From: Entrophospora sp. SA101
Lineage: Eukaryota; Glomeromycota; Glomeromycetes; Entrophosporales; Entrophosporaceae
Direction: 5' to 3'
Assembly: GCA_958430865.1 (NCBI GenBank)
Contig: CAUDNR010004105.1
Coordinates: forward strand, 8,970 to 40,551
DNA length: 31,582 nucleotides
A model generated the notes under the pieces. It saw only the letters and a program-made list of their open reading frames with translations. It did no database searches and was not told the origin of the DNA. Shown in pieces: positions 22,483 to 31,582 of the stretch. Every line of letters starts with the position of its first letter. Position 1 is the first letter of the stretch. Both the position numbers and the translations under genes were made by a program.

Positions 22483-23502
22483 TAGAGTTCCGAACGGGTC
22501 GGGTTGACCATATTTCGGGTCGGGTCATGAATTTGATTTGACCCGCGGGTCATACGGGTCACACGGGTCACACGGGTTGACATGGGCCCAGTATGCCGAA
22601 TGACACGACCCTTGTTTTATGCCGTATCATGTGCCATATGCAATATGTAACCCTTGTCTTATTATTAATTATTTTATTAATATTAATATTGATATGGCCA
22701 AAAAACACTAGCTGATAAATACAATGAATGTTATTATAATGCTGCTGCTGCTATTGCTACTGCCACTAATGTTGCTGCCACTACAAATAATAATGAAAAT
22801 ATTTTTTTTACATTTCCACTTGGTATCAATTATAATAATAATCAAAAAGAAGATGAATTAGAGGAGTATCTCCAGTAAAACCTCAAACAGATCCACTACA
22901 ATGGTGGAAGGTAACAATTAATTAATATCTGATATATTTATTTTTCAACATTAATTATTATTTTCATTAAATATGATAGGTTCATGAAGCCACCTTTCCA
23001 AATCTTTCCAAGATGGCATGTGACTATCTTGCAATTCCAGGTAAGATATCTTTTTTTAATATCTTTTATTTAATTTGTAAAAATAAATAAGTATATGTAT
23101 ATTATTTAATGTAAGGTAGAAGTGTATCTGTTGAAAGAATCTTTTCAGGTGGTGGTGACCTAATCACAAAAAAACATTGTCGTTTGGAGAAAGAAATAAT
23201 TCAAGCATGCATGTGCCAGAAAAATTGGATTAGAGATAATAATATTACTAAGTAAATCAATTTTTTAATTTTTTTTCTTTTTTAAAAATCCACTTATTTT
23301 ACACATTGTAATTTTTTTTTTAAATTCAAATGAGCAAAATAAATTACATATATTAATTGATACTTGAGAAATTTTTTATATCTGACCCAGGCACCCGACC
23401 CGACCCGACCCATGTTGACCCGTTCGGGTCGGGTCAATAATTAAAAAATTCGGGTCGGGTCAGGTTGTCCATTCAACCCGACCCGACCCGTTTGGAACAC
23501 TA
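22483..23502 (+). mobile_element. Deleted hAT transposon with 8-bp duplication
   Basis: The ends are TAGAGTTCCGAACGGGTCGG on the left and, on the complementary strand, TAGTGTTCCAAACGGGTCGG on the right, with two differences in 20. The element is flanked by identical CTCTTGCT at 22475-22482 and 23503-23510, the 8-bp duplication of hAT elements. GGGTC/GACCC motifs are dense near both ends and probably serve as transposase-binding sites. The 1020-bp interior retains only the C-terminal part of a transposase, listed separately. At this length it must be a deletion derivative that depends on a full copy elsewhere. Confidence 0.92.
22690..23255 (+). pseudogene. hAT transposase C-terminal dimerisation region, frameshifted
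   Basis: The remaining exons are up to 22910, 22980-23040 and 23116-23255. They encode the hAT dimerisation signature: TDPLQWWK, then EATFPNLSKMACDYLAIPG, then SVSVERIFSGGGDLITKK and a final CQKNWIRDNN before TAA. The order W, P-x-L-s, A-x-d-Y-L, P, S-x-x-x-E-R-x-F-S is diagnostic. A one-base frame change separates the upstream frame (ending at TAA 22876-22878) from TDPLQWWK. The catalytic RNase H-fold DDE part and the BED zinc finger are missing, so the protein cannot be an active transposase. The two introns splice in phase, so the ancestral gene had introns. Confidence 0.85.
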
Positions 23503-24029
23503 CTCTTGCTTGGTTTCTTATTTCACTATAAAACTTGCAAAAATCAATTCTATATTATAAATCAAAAAATTGATCAAATAATTGATAAAATAGAACCAAG
23601 AAAAAGTCAACTCAAAAATAAAATAACCAACTTACTGATGATAAAAAATATTCACAAGAAATAGAAAATCTATGGAAGGATTTCAAACAATTATTTGACA
23701 AAAAGACTGGATTGAATCCCGATTTTTCATTCAGTGAAATGGAAAAGGAGTTGCTACTTCCACAATAAAAAATTTCTATCAATGAAAAACAAATCCTAGA
23801 AGAAAAATGATAGAAGCAATTCAAGAATGGGTCAACAAAGAAAAGAAGAAAGAAGTGGAAAGCGAAGATTACAAAGATGATGAAAACAAAGAAAATATGA
23901 ATATTAATAATAACATTATTGATAATAATAAAAATAGTAGTAGTAGTAATAGTGAAAGTTGAATTTTTGTCAGAGTGCCCAAAGAATAGGTAATACTTAC
24001 AAATGGCTTTAGGTCTGAGTATTTTCCTC
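23413..24029 (+). repeat. 617-bp tandem duplication, unit 1
   Basis: Identical over its whole length, as far as read, to 24030-24646. The unit starts inside the right subterminal region of the hAT transposon, runs through the transposon end at 23502 and its CTCTTGCT duplication, and continues into degraded coding sequence. The flanking sequences differ on each side, so the copies are adjacent head-to-tail. Confidence 0.95.
23620..23962 (+). pseudogene. Degraded hydrophilic coding relic (copy 1)
   Basis: Plus-strand pieces of protein-like sequence occur in shifting frames: KKYSQEIENLWKDFKQLF and NPDFSFSEMEKELLLPQ ending at TAA, then IEAIQEWVNKEKKKEVESED with an Asn/Ser-rich tail ending at TGA near 23960. 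The frame changes and stops indicate decay. The family is unknown. An exact copy lies at 24237-24579 in the second duplication unit. Confidence 0.45.
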
Positions 24030-24646
24030 TGTTGACCCGTTCGGGTCGGGTCAATAATTAAAAAATTCGGGTCGGGTCAGGTTGTCCATTCAACCCGACC
24101 CGACCCGTTTGGAACACTACTCTTGCTTGGTTTCTTATTTCACTATAAAACTTGCAAAAATCAATTCTATATTATAAATCAAAAAATTGATCAAATAATT
24201 GATAAAATAGAACCAAGAAAAAGTCAACTCAAAAATAAAATAACCAACTTACTGATGATAAAAAATATTCACAAGAAATAGAAAATCTATGGAAGGATTT
24301 CAAACAATTATTTGACAAAAAGACTGGATTGAATCCCGATTTTTCATTCAGTGAAATGGAAAAGGAGTTGCTACTTCCACAATAAAAAATTTCTATCAAT
24401 GAAAAACAAATCCTAGAAGAAAAATGATAGAAGCAATTCAAGAATGGGTCAACAAAGAAAAGAAGAAAGAAGTGGAAAGCGAAGATTACAAAGATGATGA
24501 AAACAAAGAAAATATGAATATTAATAATAACATTATTGATAATAATAAAAATAGTAGTAGTAGTAATAGTGAAAGTTGAATTTTTGTCAGAGTGCCCAAA
24601 GAATAGGTAATACTTACAAATGGCTTTAGGTCTGAGTATTTTCCTC
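24030..24646 (+). repeat. 617-bp tandem duplication, unit 2
   Basis: Second head-to-tail copy of 23413-24029. It carries an orphan 90-bp piece of the hAT right end (24030-24119) and a second CTCTTGCT, which by itself could be mistaken for another transposon terminus. No substitution was seen between units, which implies a very recent event or gene conversion. Confidence 0.95.
24237..24579 (+). pseudogene. Degraded hydrophilic coding relic (copy 2)
   Basis: Exact second copy of the relic at 23620-23962, carried by the tandem duplication. It has the same frame changes and stops, so decay preceded the duplication. Confidence 0.45.
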
Positions 24647-24903
24647 CCATGCAAGTGCTCTGACTTTAACTTATATTTTTATAAATTATTTATGTATTTT
24701 TCTATTATTAGTTGAATTAAAATAAAAATAATTTTCTTTTGTCGTTTAATTCATTTGTCCGTAAAAAAAATTTTTTTTTAATTCCAAGTCATGTGCCCAC
24801 TAATTTATCATTGGTCGAAATCATGCATAAATTGTAACAATTACAATCTAAATCAATAAAAAAAAATTTTTTTAAAACAATTTATTTTTTTTTTTTTAAC
24901 AAA

Positions 24904-27402
24904 ATGGCAAGTATTGAAAAAATTGAAGAAGATAAAAGAAAGGCAGAAGGGTGGTATGAAGAGGCAACGAAGAAGTTGAATGATTGGGAGGAGGGAGAGT
25001 TTAAAGGGGTGATGTTGAATGAGTTGAGGGTGAAGTTGGTTAGGAGAGGATATGAGGATGATGTACAGAAGAAAAAGTGGAAAGAGATGGTAAAAAAGTT
25101 AGAAGAAGAGAAGAAATTGTTAGAGAAGGAAAAAGGCGAGAGGTGGAAGCAGGTGGAGGAGTGGGGGGAGGCATTGAGGAAGTTCGGTGGAGGGGAAGGT
25201 AATGAAACAAATTGAGTAAAAAAAAAAAAAATTATTTTTCGTTCATTCCATTTCGTTTTATTTGTTTATTTGCTTGTATGATAATTTGGTATATTGTATA
25301 CAACATTGACTGACTTCTGTTTTTTCTTTTTATAAAATGAAAAATATACCTACCTAATTATTTATTCTGTATGGATTTACTTCCATAAGGTAAGTTTCAA
25401 GTTTCTTTTTCAAGAAATTATATTACATTTTTTTAAAAAAGTCCTTTTATCACCTCTAATTGGAAGTGTATATAATGCATCTTTTTTGTTTTTATTTTAT
25501 TTTGTTTATTTTATTAATGACTTTTTTTGTCATGTTGCTTTCTCACTTTGAACAGGTAAAAAAGGTAAATCATATTAATGTCTCTTAATCAATCAACATA
25601 CTTATATTTTACTACTTAACAAATTCCTAAATTATTTTTGGTTTGTTTTGTGATTCTTGTGTTTTTTTTTATTACTTTTGATATAGAGGACATTATTTCA
25701 TTTTTTGGATCAGATGACACTGAAGGATTACCAAAAACACAACGTGTCTTTCAAAAACATCTAACAGAAAAGATACTGAATGAACTTCATTGTCATGGTA
25801 AAGTTCTGATAACATCATCATAATTTTCAGGAAAAACAGCATTAGCACAATTAGTGAGTTTGATTGCTACTGAGAAAAATCTTAAAGTTGTTGCTATCTC
25901 ATTTGCTGGATATGTTGTATATAAAAATACAAAGTTGAACTCTGGATCTCATATAGAGAAAGAAATCAATATTTTTTCATCATATTTTAAAAAGATGGTG
26001 TCAATGGAATGGACAGATATAATTGCAAATTCAGAAACTCTATTAATAATTGATGATGCTCATAATATATTCCATGTAGAGGTATGAATTAAGTAATTTT
26101 TTTCTTTCTTTATGTCTGATTTTTTTTCTTAAACAATTTCAAGGAATTTTGGTCAATGTTCAAAGCTCAGTCAGTTCAATCAGGCTTCCAAAATAACAAT
26201 CTTTGTGGACTTCTTGCAACATCTACATATGGTGTCCAAGCAATCAGATTGGGTAATATATCTTCTCCAAGTTGCTTCACTGTTAAGTACTACTTTAAGG
26301 ATATTGTTTTGGACTATAGTGAATATATAGAGTTAGTTAATGAATTTAGAAAGGATTCAAAGGGTGACCACAAGGATTTGGCATTGTCACAGACATTTAT
26401 AGATGCAGTATGGAGTGCAACACAAGGACACATAGGTTTATGTCGTTTGGCATTAAATGAACTTACAAAGGCTCCCAAAAATTGGGTAGGGGATATTGAA
26501 TTGCAACTATCTCAATTTATTTTCAATGGACAACTTACAAAACAATTGGAAAATTCCAGAGCATTTGCAGGTATATCAATCTTGAAAGAGCTTACAGGAA
26601 TAAATTTAAGTGAATTACAGAATATTTTAAAGGAAGTTATCCAAAAGGGTTATGTGCCTTTAAATGCTATTAATAGTAACTTCTTAAGTTCTCTTTTGAA
26701 AGTTGGGGTGTTTAATGAAGATGGATTAAATCTATTTTTTAGTTGTCCTATTGTTGAACAGTTTTACCGAAAAGAATACATCAAAAATTTTATCCATCCA
26801 TCTCCATGTCTTCTGCCATCATTATCTCAAGTTGAACAAGAGGGTATAACAGAATTTGTGTACAAGGTGTTAGAGAATTTTGATGGAAGTTTGTTAAGAT
26901 CTACCTTTTCTAGGAATGTAAATGGGAGTTATATAGAAAGGATTTATCAGAATGAATTTTATTGTAGTGCTTGGATGATTATGCCAGCAAGATTGAGCTC
27001 TGATGTTGGTACTTACTTTGGTGTGAAAGGTAAAGGAAAACAAAGACTATCATCCATCATACTTATTTATCATTGTCAAAATTTCTAAACATGTCATTTC
27101 TTACAGGGGCAGTTGACTTTTACCTGAATGATCAATTCAAATGGGCTTTTGAACTTCTTAGGGATGGGAAAAAACTCAAAGAACATTCTGAAAGATTTCA
27201 ACCTGGAAAAAGATATAGTGGGATAGAGATGAATGATTGGGCAGTTATTGATTTTTGCATAAAAGGATCATCTGCTGCTTGGAAAAATTTTCCACAAGAT
27301 AGTAATCATTACTGCCTTGTTATGGAACAGGATTCTTACAAAGCTATCTTATACCATAATAACAATAATAAATCTTTTGATTTAAAGCAGTCAAGGTGGT
27401 AG
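24904..27402 (+). pseudogene. Crinkler-like protein: coiled coil, P-loop NTPase, nuclease-like domain; one in-frame stop
   Basis: Model: 24904-25198, microexon 25556-25564, 25687-26081, 26144-27029, 27107-27402; 627 codons, all phases consistent. Codons 1-98 are a Glu/Lys-rich coiled coil written in unusually GGA/GAG-rich codons. Codons 103-528 look like a P-loop ATPase: GKTALAQL (Walker A end, 150-157), LLIIDDAH (Walker B, Asp 224-225) and an alpha-helical C-terminal part. Codons 530-626 resemble the PD-(D/E)XK-like nuclease of Crinkler/RHS effectors, with Asp532 in VDFY and Glu544 in FELLRDG. This NTPase-nuclease layout is known from Crinkler effectors of oomycetes and fungi, and Glomeromycotina have many. 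Codon 147 is TAA, inside the Walker A loop, so the unspliced message is truncated. A 33-nt GT-AG segment (25798-25830) spanning it could be spliced out in frame. The link of the coil exon to the NTPase is inferred from phase only. Confidence 0.6.
25556..25564 (+). other. Candidate 9-nt microexon of the Crinkler-like gene
   Basis: The nine bases GTAAAAAAG are preceded by TTTGAACAG and followed by GTAAAT. The coil exon ends in phase 1 at 25198 and the NTPase exon begins in phase 1 at 25687, so the microexon can be included or skipped without changing frame. The case rests only on splice signals and phase. Confidence 0.3.
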
Positions 27403-27910
27403 TGGTTGTTTAATTAACAAATTTATTAGAAAATAAGTTATGTGATGAAATTAGTAACGAAAATAATTTACTTAGATTTTAATCATTTGTAAAAGATTTA
27501 TTAAATATGTTACTTTTCACTATTATTCAAAGATAACCAGATTGTGAGAATTATTATTATATTATATTATTTTGTTTATAGTTAAGAATTATCAATGATA
27601 ATAATAGTAATGTGACCAAATTTTTAATAAATAATGTTACTTGCAATTTAAAAAAAAACAAACTTAAAAATCATTAAAATAATTTATGGTTTTGTATGAT
27701 TAATTGATCATTTGAATGTTTTTATTGTTCATATTATTTGATCCATTCTGTCCATTATAAAAAATTATCATTTTTTTCTGATACATTTAATTCATTTGTT
27801 TGTGAATGAAAAAAGTAATTAAATATTAAAAATAAATCCATTAATTTCTCTTGAAATTAAAATTGACTAATGTTACAAATTAAATAACAAAAATGATAAT
27901 GAATAAATAA
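27403..27910. other. Intergenic stretch after the Crinkler-like gene
   Basis: AT-rich DNA with short A/T runs. No gene or repeat was recognised. Confidence 0.45.
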
Positions 27911-28160
27911 GGTTTCTGGTCAAAACTGTTTTCTCAAAGCCCAAACTAGTTTGGGAAATTTGGGCTTATCAACATTTTTTATAAGTATGAACATTAAAAA
28001 AACTATACAAATCAACTTATTTTAACTTAAACAACTTTAAAATAATTTTGCCCAATTTGGGCCAGTAACAAAAAATAATTTGGGCCTATAAAAAAACAAA
28101 TTTTGCCCAAAGTGTTTCAGCAATTTCAGTTACTAATGAAAATAGTTTTAGCTGGAAACT
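27911..28160. mobile_element. MITE-like element with imperfect inverted ends
   Basis: The left end GGTTTCTGGTCAAAACTGTT pairs with the complement of the right end (AGTTTCCAGCTAAAACTATT) with few mismatches over about 25 nt. TTTGGGC/GCCCAAA motifs recur inside at both ends, including a local palindrome at about 27938-27966. A clear target-site duplication was not found. No coding capacity. Confidence 0.5.
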
Positions 28161-30235
28161 AATTAAAAATGATTTTTATATATATATATATATATTTGAA
28201 TTTCTAAATAATCAGTAATCTGCTCATGATCATAATAATAATAAATAGTTTAAATAGTTTCAGAAACTAATTATACATTATTCATTACTTTTTTAAAAAT
28301 TTGTCAATAATTCCAATATATGTATAAAAGATTTAAAAAAATATAAATTAATTTTGTTGTGCTAATTTGCCTTTGTTGACTACTCCAAGTTGATCAAGAT
28401 GCTGCTCACTTTGCTATCTTTGCTGTCTATGTAGTCATAATTTCTGTCACACTAAATCTAACCAGTGTGAAACGAGTAATTTGGACCGCTTCCCTTCCGC
28501 AGCGATGTATCACGAGATCTAAACATATGACCCGCAGAAAAAAGAAGTTACACGGAGCATTGTCATAGTAAAAAATTACCACGTAACACAACTAAAAATG
28601 TAACATTGTCACTGGTAGCTAGGCCTGTATCTTACCAAATATAGAACGGAAACCAGTATAATATCTTTATATTTATCTTTAGTAATAGTTTTATCATAAT
28701 TTTTATATTTTATTATGCATTATATTATTATTTCTTATTTAAGGACGGACCAGGACTAAAGTCCCGGAACCCCTACTATTATACTTTACTTATTTATATT
28801 TAACGAAAATATAAACATAGGCCATAAGAGTAGTCATGAGTACATTCGTAGAATTCTTAGAAACTTTGGATTATAAATTGAATGTACCAATCATTAGAAA
28901 AATTACTTGTTATATCCAAAATTTCGTCTATAGTAAAAGAGATTAGCTCAAGAAATACTTAGAATAGAAATATTGAAATGTAATGAACAAAAGCTATAAA
29001 AACGCTCTTAAAATTACCTTTGTTCAATATCATCCTTCGTGGGATTCGAAAAATATAATAATAATAATACAAATTAATAATAAATAATCTTTGACCTAAA
29101 AAATTGTTGAGTTTCGCTTAATAAAAACTTTCTATTTTACCTTTAATTAATAACTCCTTTGGAACGCCTTTGGAGAGGGCTTGAAGTGCCGTCAGGATTT
29201 GCCAATTTAATAAATACTTTATTTATTAAACGTTTTTGTTAGTCGATTAAGGCTCCGGTTCAACCGGATATTGAAATTTAGAGTAGATATCAATTGGGAA
29301 GTCCAATTTAAATATTGGCAGTGTTTGTAAGTCACTGATACTTATTTGATTTAGTTTATTTAGTTCGTGATCACATATTTGAGAAATCTGTTGTGGATTC
29401 AGCAGTCGGAATATACATTCTGTTGAGATTTTGTTATGGTTAACCAATAAATTTTAGGACACGTTAAGATATTTGACTTCACAGTCAAATAATTTATTTG
29501 AGATATATAATTTATTGTACAACGAAAGGACCACTCACGTGGAACGTAACGTCACTGATTATTTCTATAGTATATATCTCTTGTATATACCGTTGTATAA
29601 TTAAGTATATACCCAAGGATTTTGATATACCATCCCGGATATCATTTTATTCACAATATTAAAAGTTCATAATTGTCAATTTAAGATAAAACTAAACTAG
29701 ACACAATATATTTTAAACTATATTATTTGCTGTTCTTAATATTGTTGCATTAAAAAAAAATGATTATTTTTTAAACAAGATAAATTAATCAATTTATTAA
29801 CAATTTCAGTTTTTTATCTCTTTGATTATTATTAGATAAAAAAAAGAAATTATATTTATCTTATTAGAAACATATTGATAATTCAAATTTATGGGTTAAT
29901 CAAGTTCTAATCACAAAATATATATCCATATGAAAGATAAAAGTCTTTGCAATTGTTTAACAAAAGTTTAAATGGAAAAATAAAACATAACTTAGAGCAA
30001 ATTTATTCAAAAAAAAAAAAATATTCATTAGAGTGAATTTGTGTTGAGTCAATTTTAGCAGGTGGAACTTCAACAAGTCTTTGTATCAATAAGATGAATC
30101 AATCTAGGATTAAACCTATTGTTAAAATTTAATTATTATCACCTATCATTGCAAAAATTACTGAACACTTGGTTTAATGAAATTGATAAATGATTTAATA
30201 TAATTGATAATCACTTTAATATCATTGAAAAATGA
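28161..30235. other. Gene-poor region, probably with old transposon debris
   Basis: A TA microsatellite lies at about 28171-28196. The part from 28440 to 29650 is less AT-rich and contains GGACTAAAGTCC at about 28753-28764 and a CTATAAAAAC box at about 28994. It also holds a 66-codon minus-strand frame (29447-29247) with ordinary protein composition but no ATG. This mix suggests an eroded retroelement or gene, but no LTR pair, reverse transcriptase or other domain was recognised. From 29650 to 30235 nothing was seen. Confidence 0.35.
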
Positions 30236-30682
30236 CTTTATTTATTATGTAAAAGGCTTCATGGAAGGATGACATTAAAAAACAAACATGTTCCCTGAGA
30301 AAGTGTCTATGATACAGAGATGAACAGGATCTTAATCAACTGGATTTCCAAACAACGTAATTTTGAGGTCACTTGTCAGTGGCATTTGGTAGAATATCAT
30401 GCCAACAAAAAAGATAAACACAGATATAGTGATATTGTAATTAAAACTCCATATCAGATGATTGTTTTGGAACTTCTAGCTACTGCAACCAAAACACAAC
30501 TCAATGAACACTTTGTACGAGCACTTGGATATGGGAATAAGCTATCTGCAGAAGATGTTTGGATAGTACATTTCACATGTGAGGATAATTCAACCCAAAA
30601 TCCCTATTATCCATCTAATGAAGAATTGAGCAAACTTAATATTGTACACTTCTTGCATGATGAAGAGTTTAAAAGTGTGTGA
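30236..30682 (+). pseudogene. Orphan Crinkler-type nuclease domain with one nonsense codon
   Basis: The frame is open from 30236 to TGA at 30680-30682, apart from one TGA at 30296-30298. The first ATG after that stop is at 30320, which would give 120 residues. The sequence carries RYSDIVI, VLELLATAT, an NEHF and VWIVHFTCED followed by NIVHFLHDEEF, which I recognise as the PD-(D/E)XK-like nuclease module common in Rhizophagus Crinkler/RHS-type proteins; Asp of SDIVI and Glu of LELL are the likely metal-binding residues. Similarity appears to continue upstream of the stop (ESVYDTEMN lies directly after it), so the gene probably began further left and lost its NTPase and coil parts. It may still be expressed as a short protein from 30320. 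Confidence 0.6.
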
Positions 30683-31132
30683 ATGAATACTCGATTCATA
30701 GATAGCTCTGGTATTTTTAATTATATTAATGATGAACTGATTGTACATAGCAATAATCTTAGTTAATGTTTATGTAATAACTTTTATGTTAATTATGTTC
30801 TAAAAATTTCTTAGTTTAAGAATGCCTTTTGAGAATGAAATTTATATGAATTACAACTAATTTTTTGCTAATAAAAATGAAAACAAAAAATCATTGCCAT
30901 TTTATTATATGTATTATTATTACATTAATATTAATTAATATGTATGAAAAGCTTTTCAGTGACATATTGTAAGAATTGGAATCCGCAGCACTAGAAACTG
31001 GTGCAGAAAAGAAAAATTCAAAAAAATCTTAACTAAATAATTAAACAAACATTAAATGATCAACTATTTTTATTTATTTATTTTTAAACAAAACCAGTGA
31101 AGTGTAAAACTAATATATAGGATTATCCATAT
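30683..31132. other. Intergenic stretch before the right-edge transposase relic
   Basis: AT-rich DNA without a recognised gene or repeat. Confidence 0.45.
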
Positions 31133-31582
31133 ATGAAAAGTAATAAATGCAATGGTTCTAATGAATATCAAAAAGCAATTGATTTTTTAGAAAAAGGATG
31201 TAATTGTGGTTGTTCTTCAAGAATTCCCAAGAAACAATTTGCAGAAGGAAGGGAATCCTTTCAAGCTCTTTCTAAACCAGAGCAAGACATATTTTTAATG
31301 GCCCAACTTAAGACAATGGATGGTGGGTCAACAAGCACTAGCAGATGCCTTAAAAAGAAAACCAGATCTAATAAAAGAATTTTCTACCATTGAGATCACA
31401 ATACACCTCTTTGTCAAGAAACCTATCTCAAGATGTTAGGAATTGGTAGGACTTATTTTGAAAATATTAGAAATCATCTGATAAACAATGGTCTTCTGCC
31501 AAGAATTCATGGTAATATTAAAAGGATGCCTCAATGGAAAACTAAAATGGTGATTGATAAAAATGTTGCAGAAGTAGTAAAG
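31133..31582 (+). pseudogene. Transposase-like gene, 5' part, one in-frame stop, runs off the window
   Basis: From ATG 31133 the frame is open to the window end except for TGA at 31391-31393. It begins with a Cys-rich segment (EKGCNCGCSSRI), then EQDIFLMAQLKTM, and after the stop continues as TPLCQETYLKMLGIGRTYFE, LINNGLLPRIHGN and MPQWKTK. This arrangement (Cys-rich start, a predicted helix-turn-helix, then an expected DDE/RNase H-fold domain beyond the window) resembles a family of DDE-type transposases that is multicopy in Rhizophagus and also found in animals. I cannot name the superfamily. The stop falls in FYH-stop-DHNTPL and looks like a point change of a Trp codon (TGG to TGA). No terminal repeat was seen upstream. 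Confidence 0.55.

Noticed and set aside
23395..23490. CCCGA/GGGTC repeats as a telomere-like or subtelomeric array
   Set aside because: They are the subterminal repeats of the hAT transposon, bounded by its TIRs and target-site duplication.
24030..24127. A second hAT insertion
   Set aside because: The piece is only the right end copied by the 617-bp tandem duplication. No left end belongs to it.
28740..28785. Possible tRNA or SINE head at the GGACGGACCAGGACT stretch
   Set aside because: No cloverleaf, no GTTCRANNC B box at the right distance and no A-tail were found.
29247..29447. 66-codon minus-strand frame ending near 29247
   Set aside because: The composition is protein-like, but it starts at TTG with a stop just upstream and matches no family I know. 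Kept only as a note in the gap description.
1..31582. CRISPR arrays, rRNA or prokaryotic operons
   Set aside because: No regularly spaced repeats, rRNA cores or Shine-Dalgarno-led gene strings are present. The spliced genes show that this is eukaryotic DNA.

Overview
The window looks like nuclear DNA of an early-diverging, filamentous fungus, most likely an arbuscular mycorrhizal fungus close to Rhizophagus (Glomeromycotina). The evidence is the AT-rich background, genes split by short GT-AG introns of about 60-120 nt, fungal housekeeping genes (Jen1-type carboxylate permease, Rax2, Cox23, Hsp90), and a right half with Crinkler-like NTPase-nuclease genes and decaying transposons. This taxon call is an inference from gene content and style; no search was run.

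Left end (1-2.7 kb): a decayed minus-strand protein relic, a 125-bp MITE and a 618-bp non-autonomous hAT-like element with perfect 14-bp ends and an 8-bp target-site duplication. Core block (2.7-17.7 kb): a five-exon carboxylate transporter (+), an eight-exon RAX2 gene (-) convergent with it, a two-exon COX23 (-), a four-exon cytosolic HSP90 (+), and a two-exon Lnt/nitrilase-type membrane protein (-) convergent with HSP90. Splice phases of all these models were followed codon by codon and are consistent. A second MITE copy and an imperfect 145-bp direct repeat lie between COX23 and HSP90.

Accessory block (17.7-31.6 kb): a 155-bp inverted-repeat element with a 9-bp flanking repeat; a low-complexity pseudogene with two in-frame stops; a C2-domain gene (-) that needs a 6-nt microexon and has no visible first exon; a deleted hAT transposon with 8-bp duplication whose right end sits in a perfect 617-bp tandem duplication; a Crinkler-like gene (coiled coil, P-loop NTPase, PD-(D/E)XK-like nuclease) with one stop codon inside its Walker A loop; a 250-bp MITE-like element; an orphan Crinkler-type nuclease domain with one nonsense codon; and the start of a transposase-like gene, also with one nonsense codon, running off the right edge.

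The core genes are unrelated to one another (membrane transport, cortical polarity, mitochondrial copper/COX assembly, chaperone). The accessory block is a recently active landscape of transposition, duplication and effector-like gene turnover. The most interesting points are the stop codon in the Walker A loop that lies inside a 33-nt in-frame GT-AG segment, the microexons, and the very recent tandem duplication.
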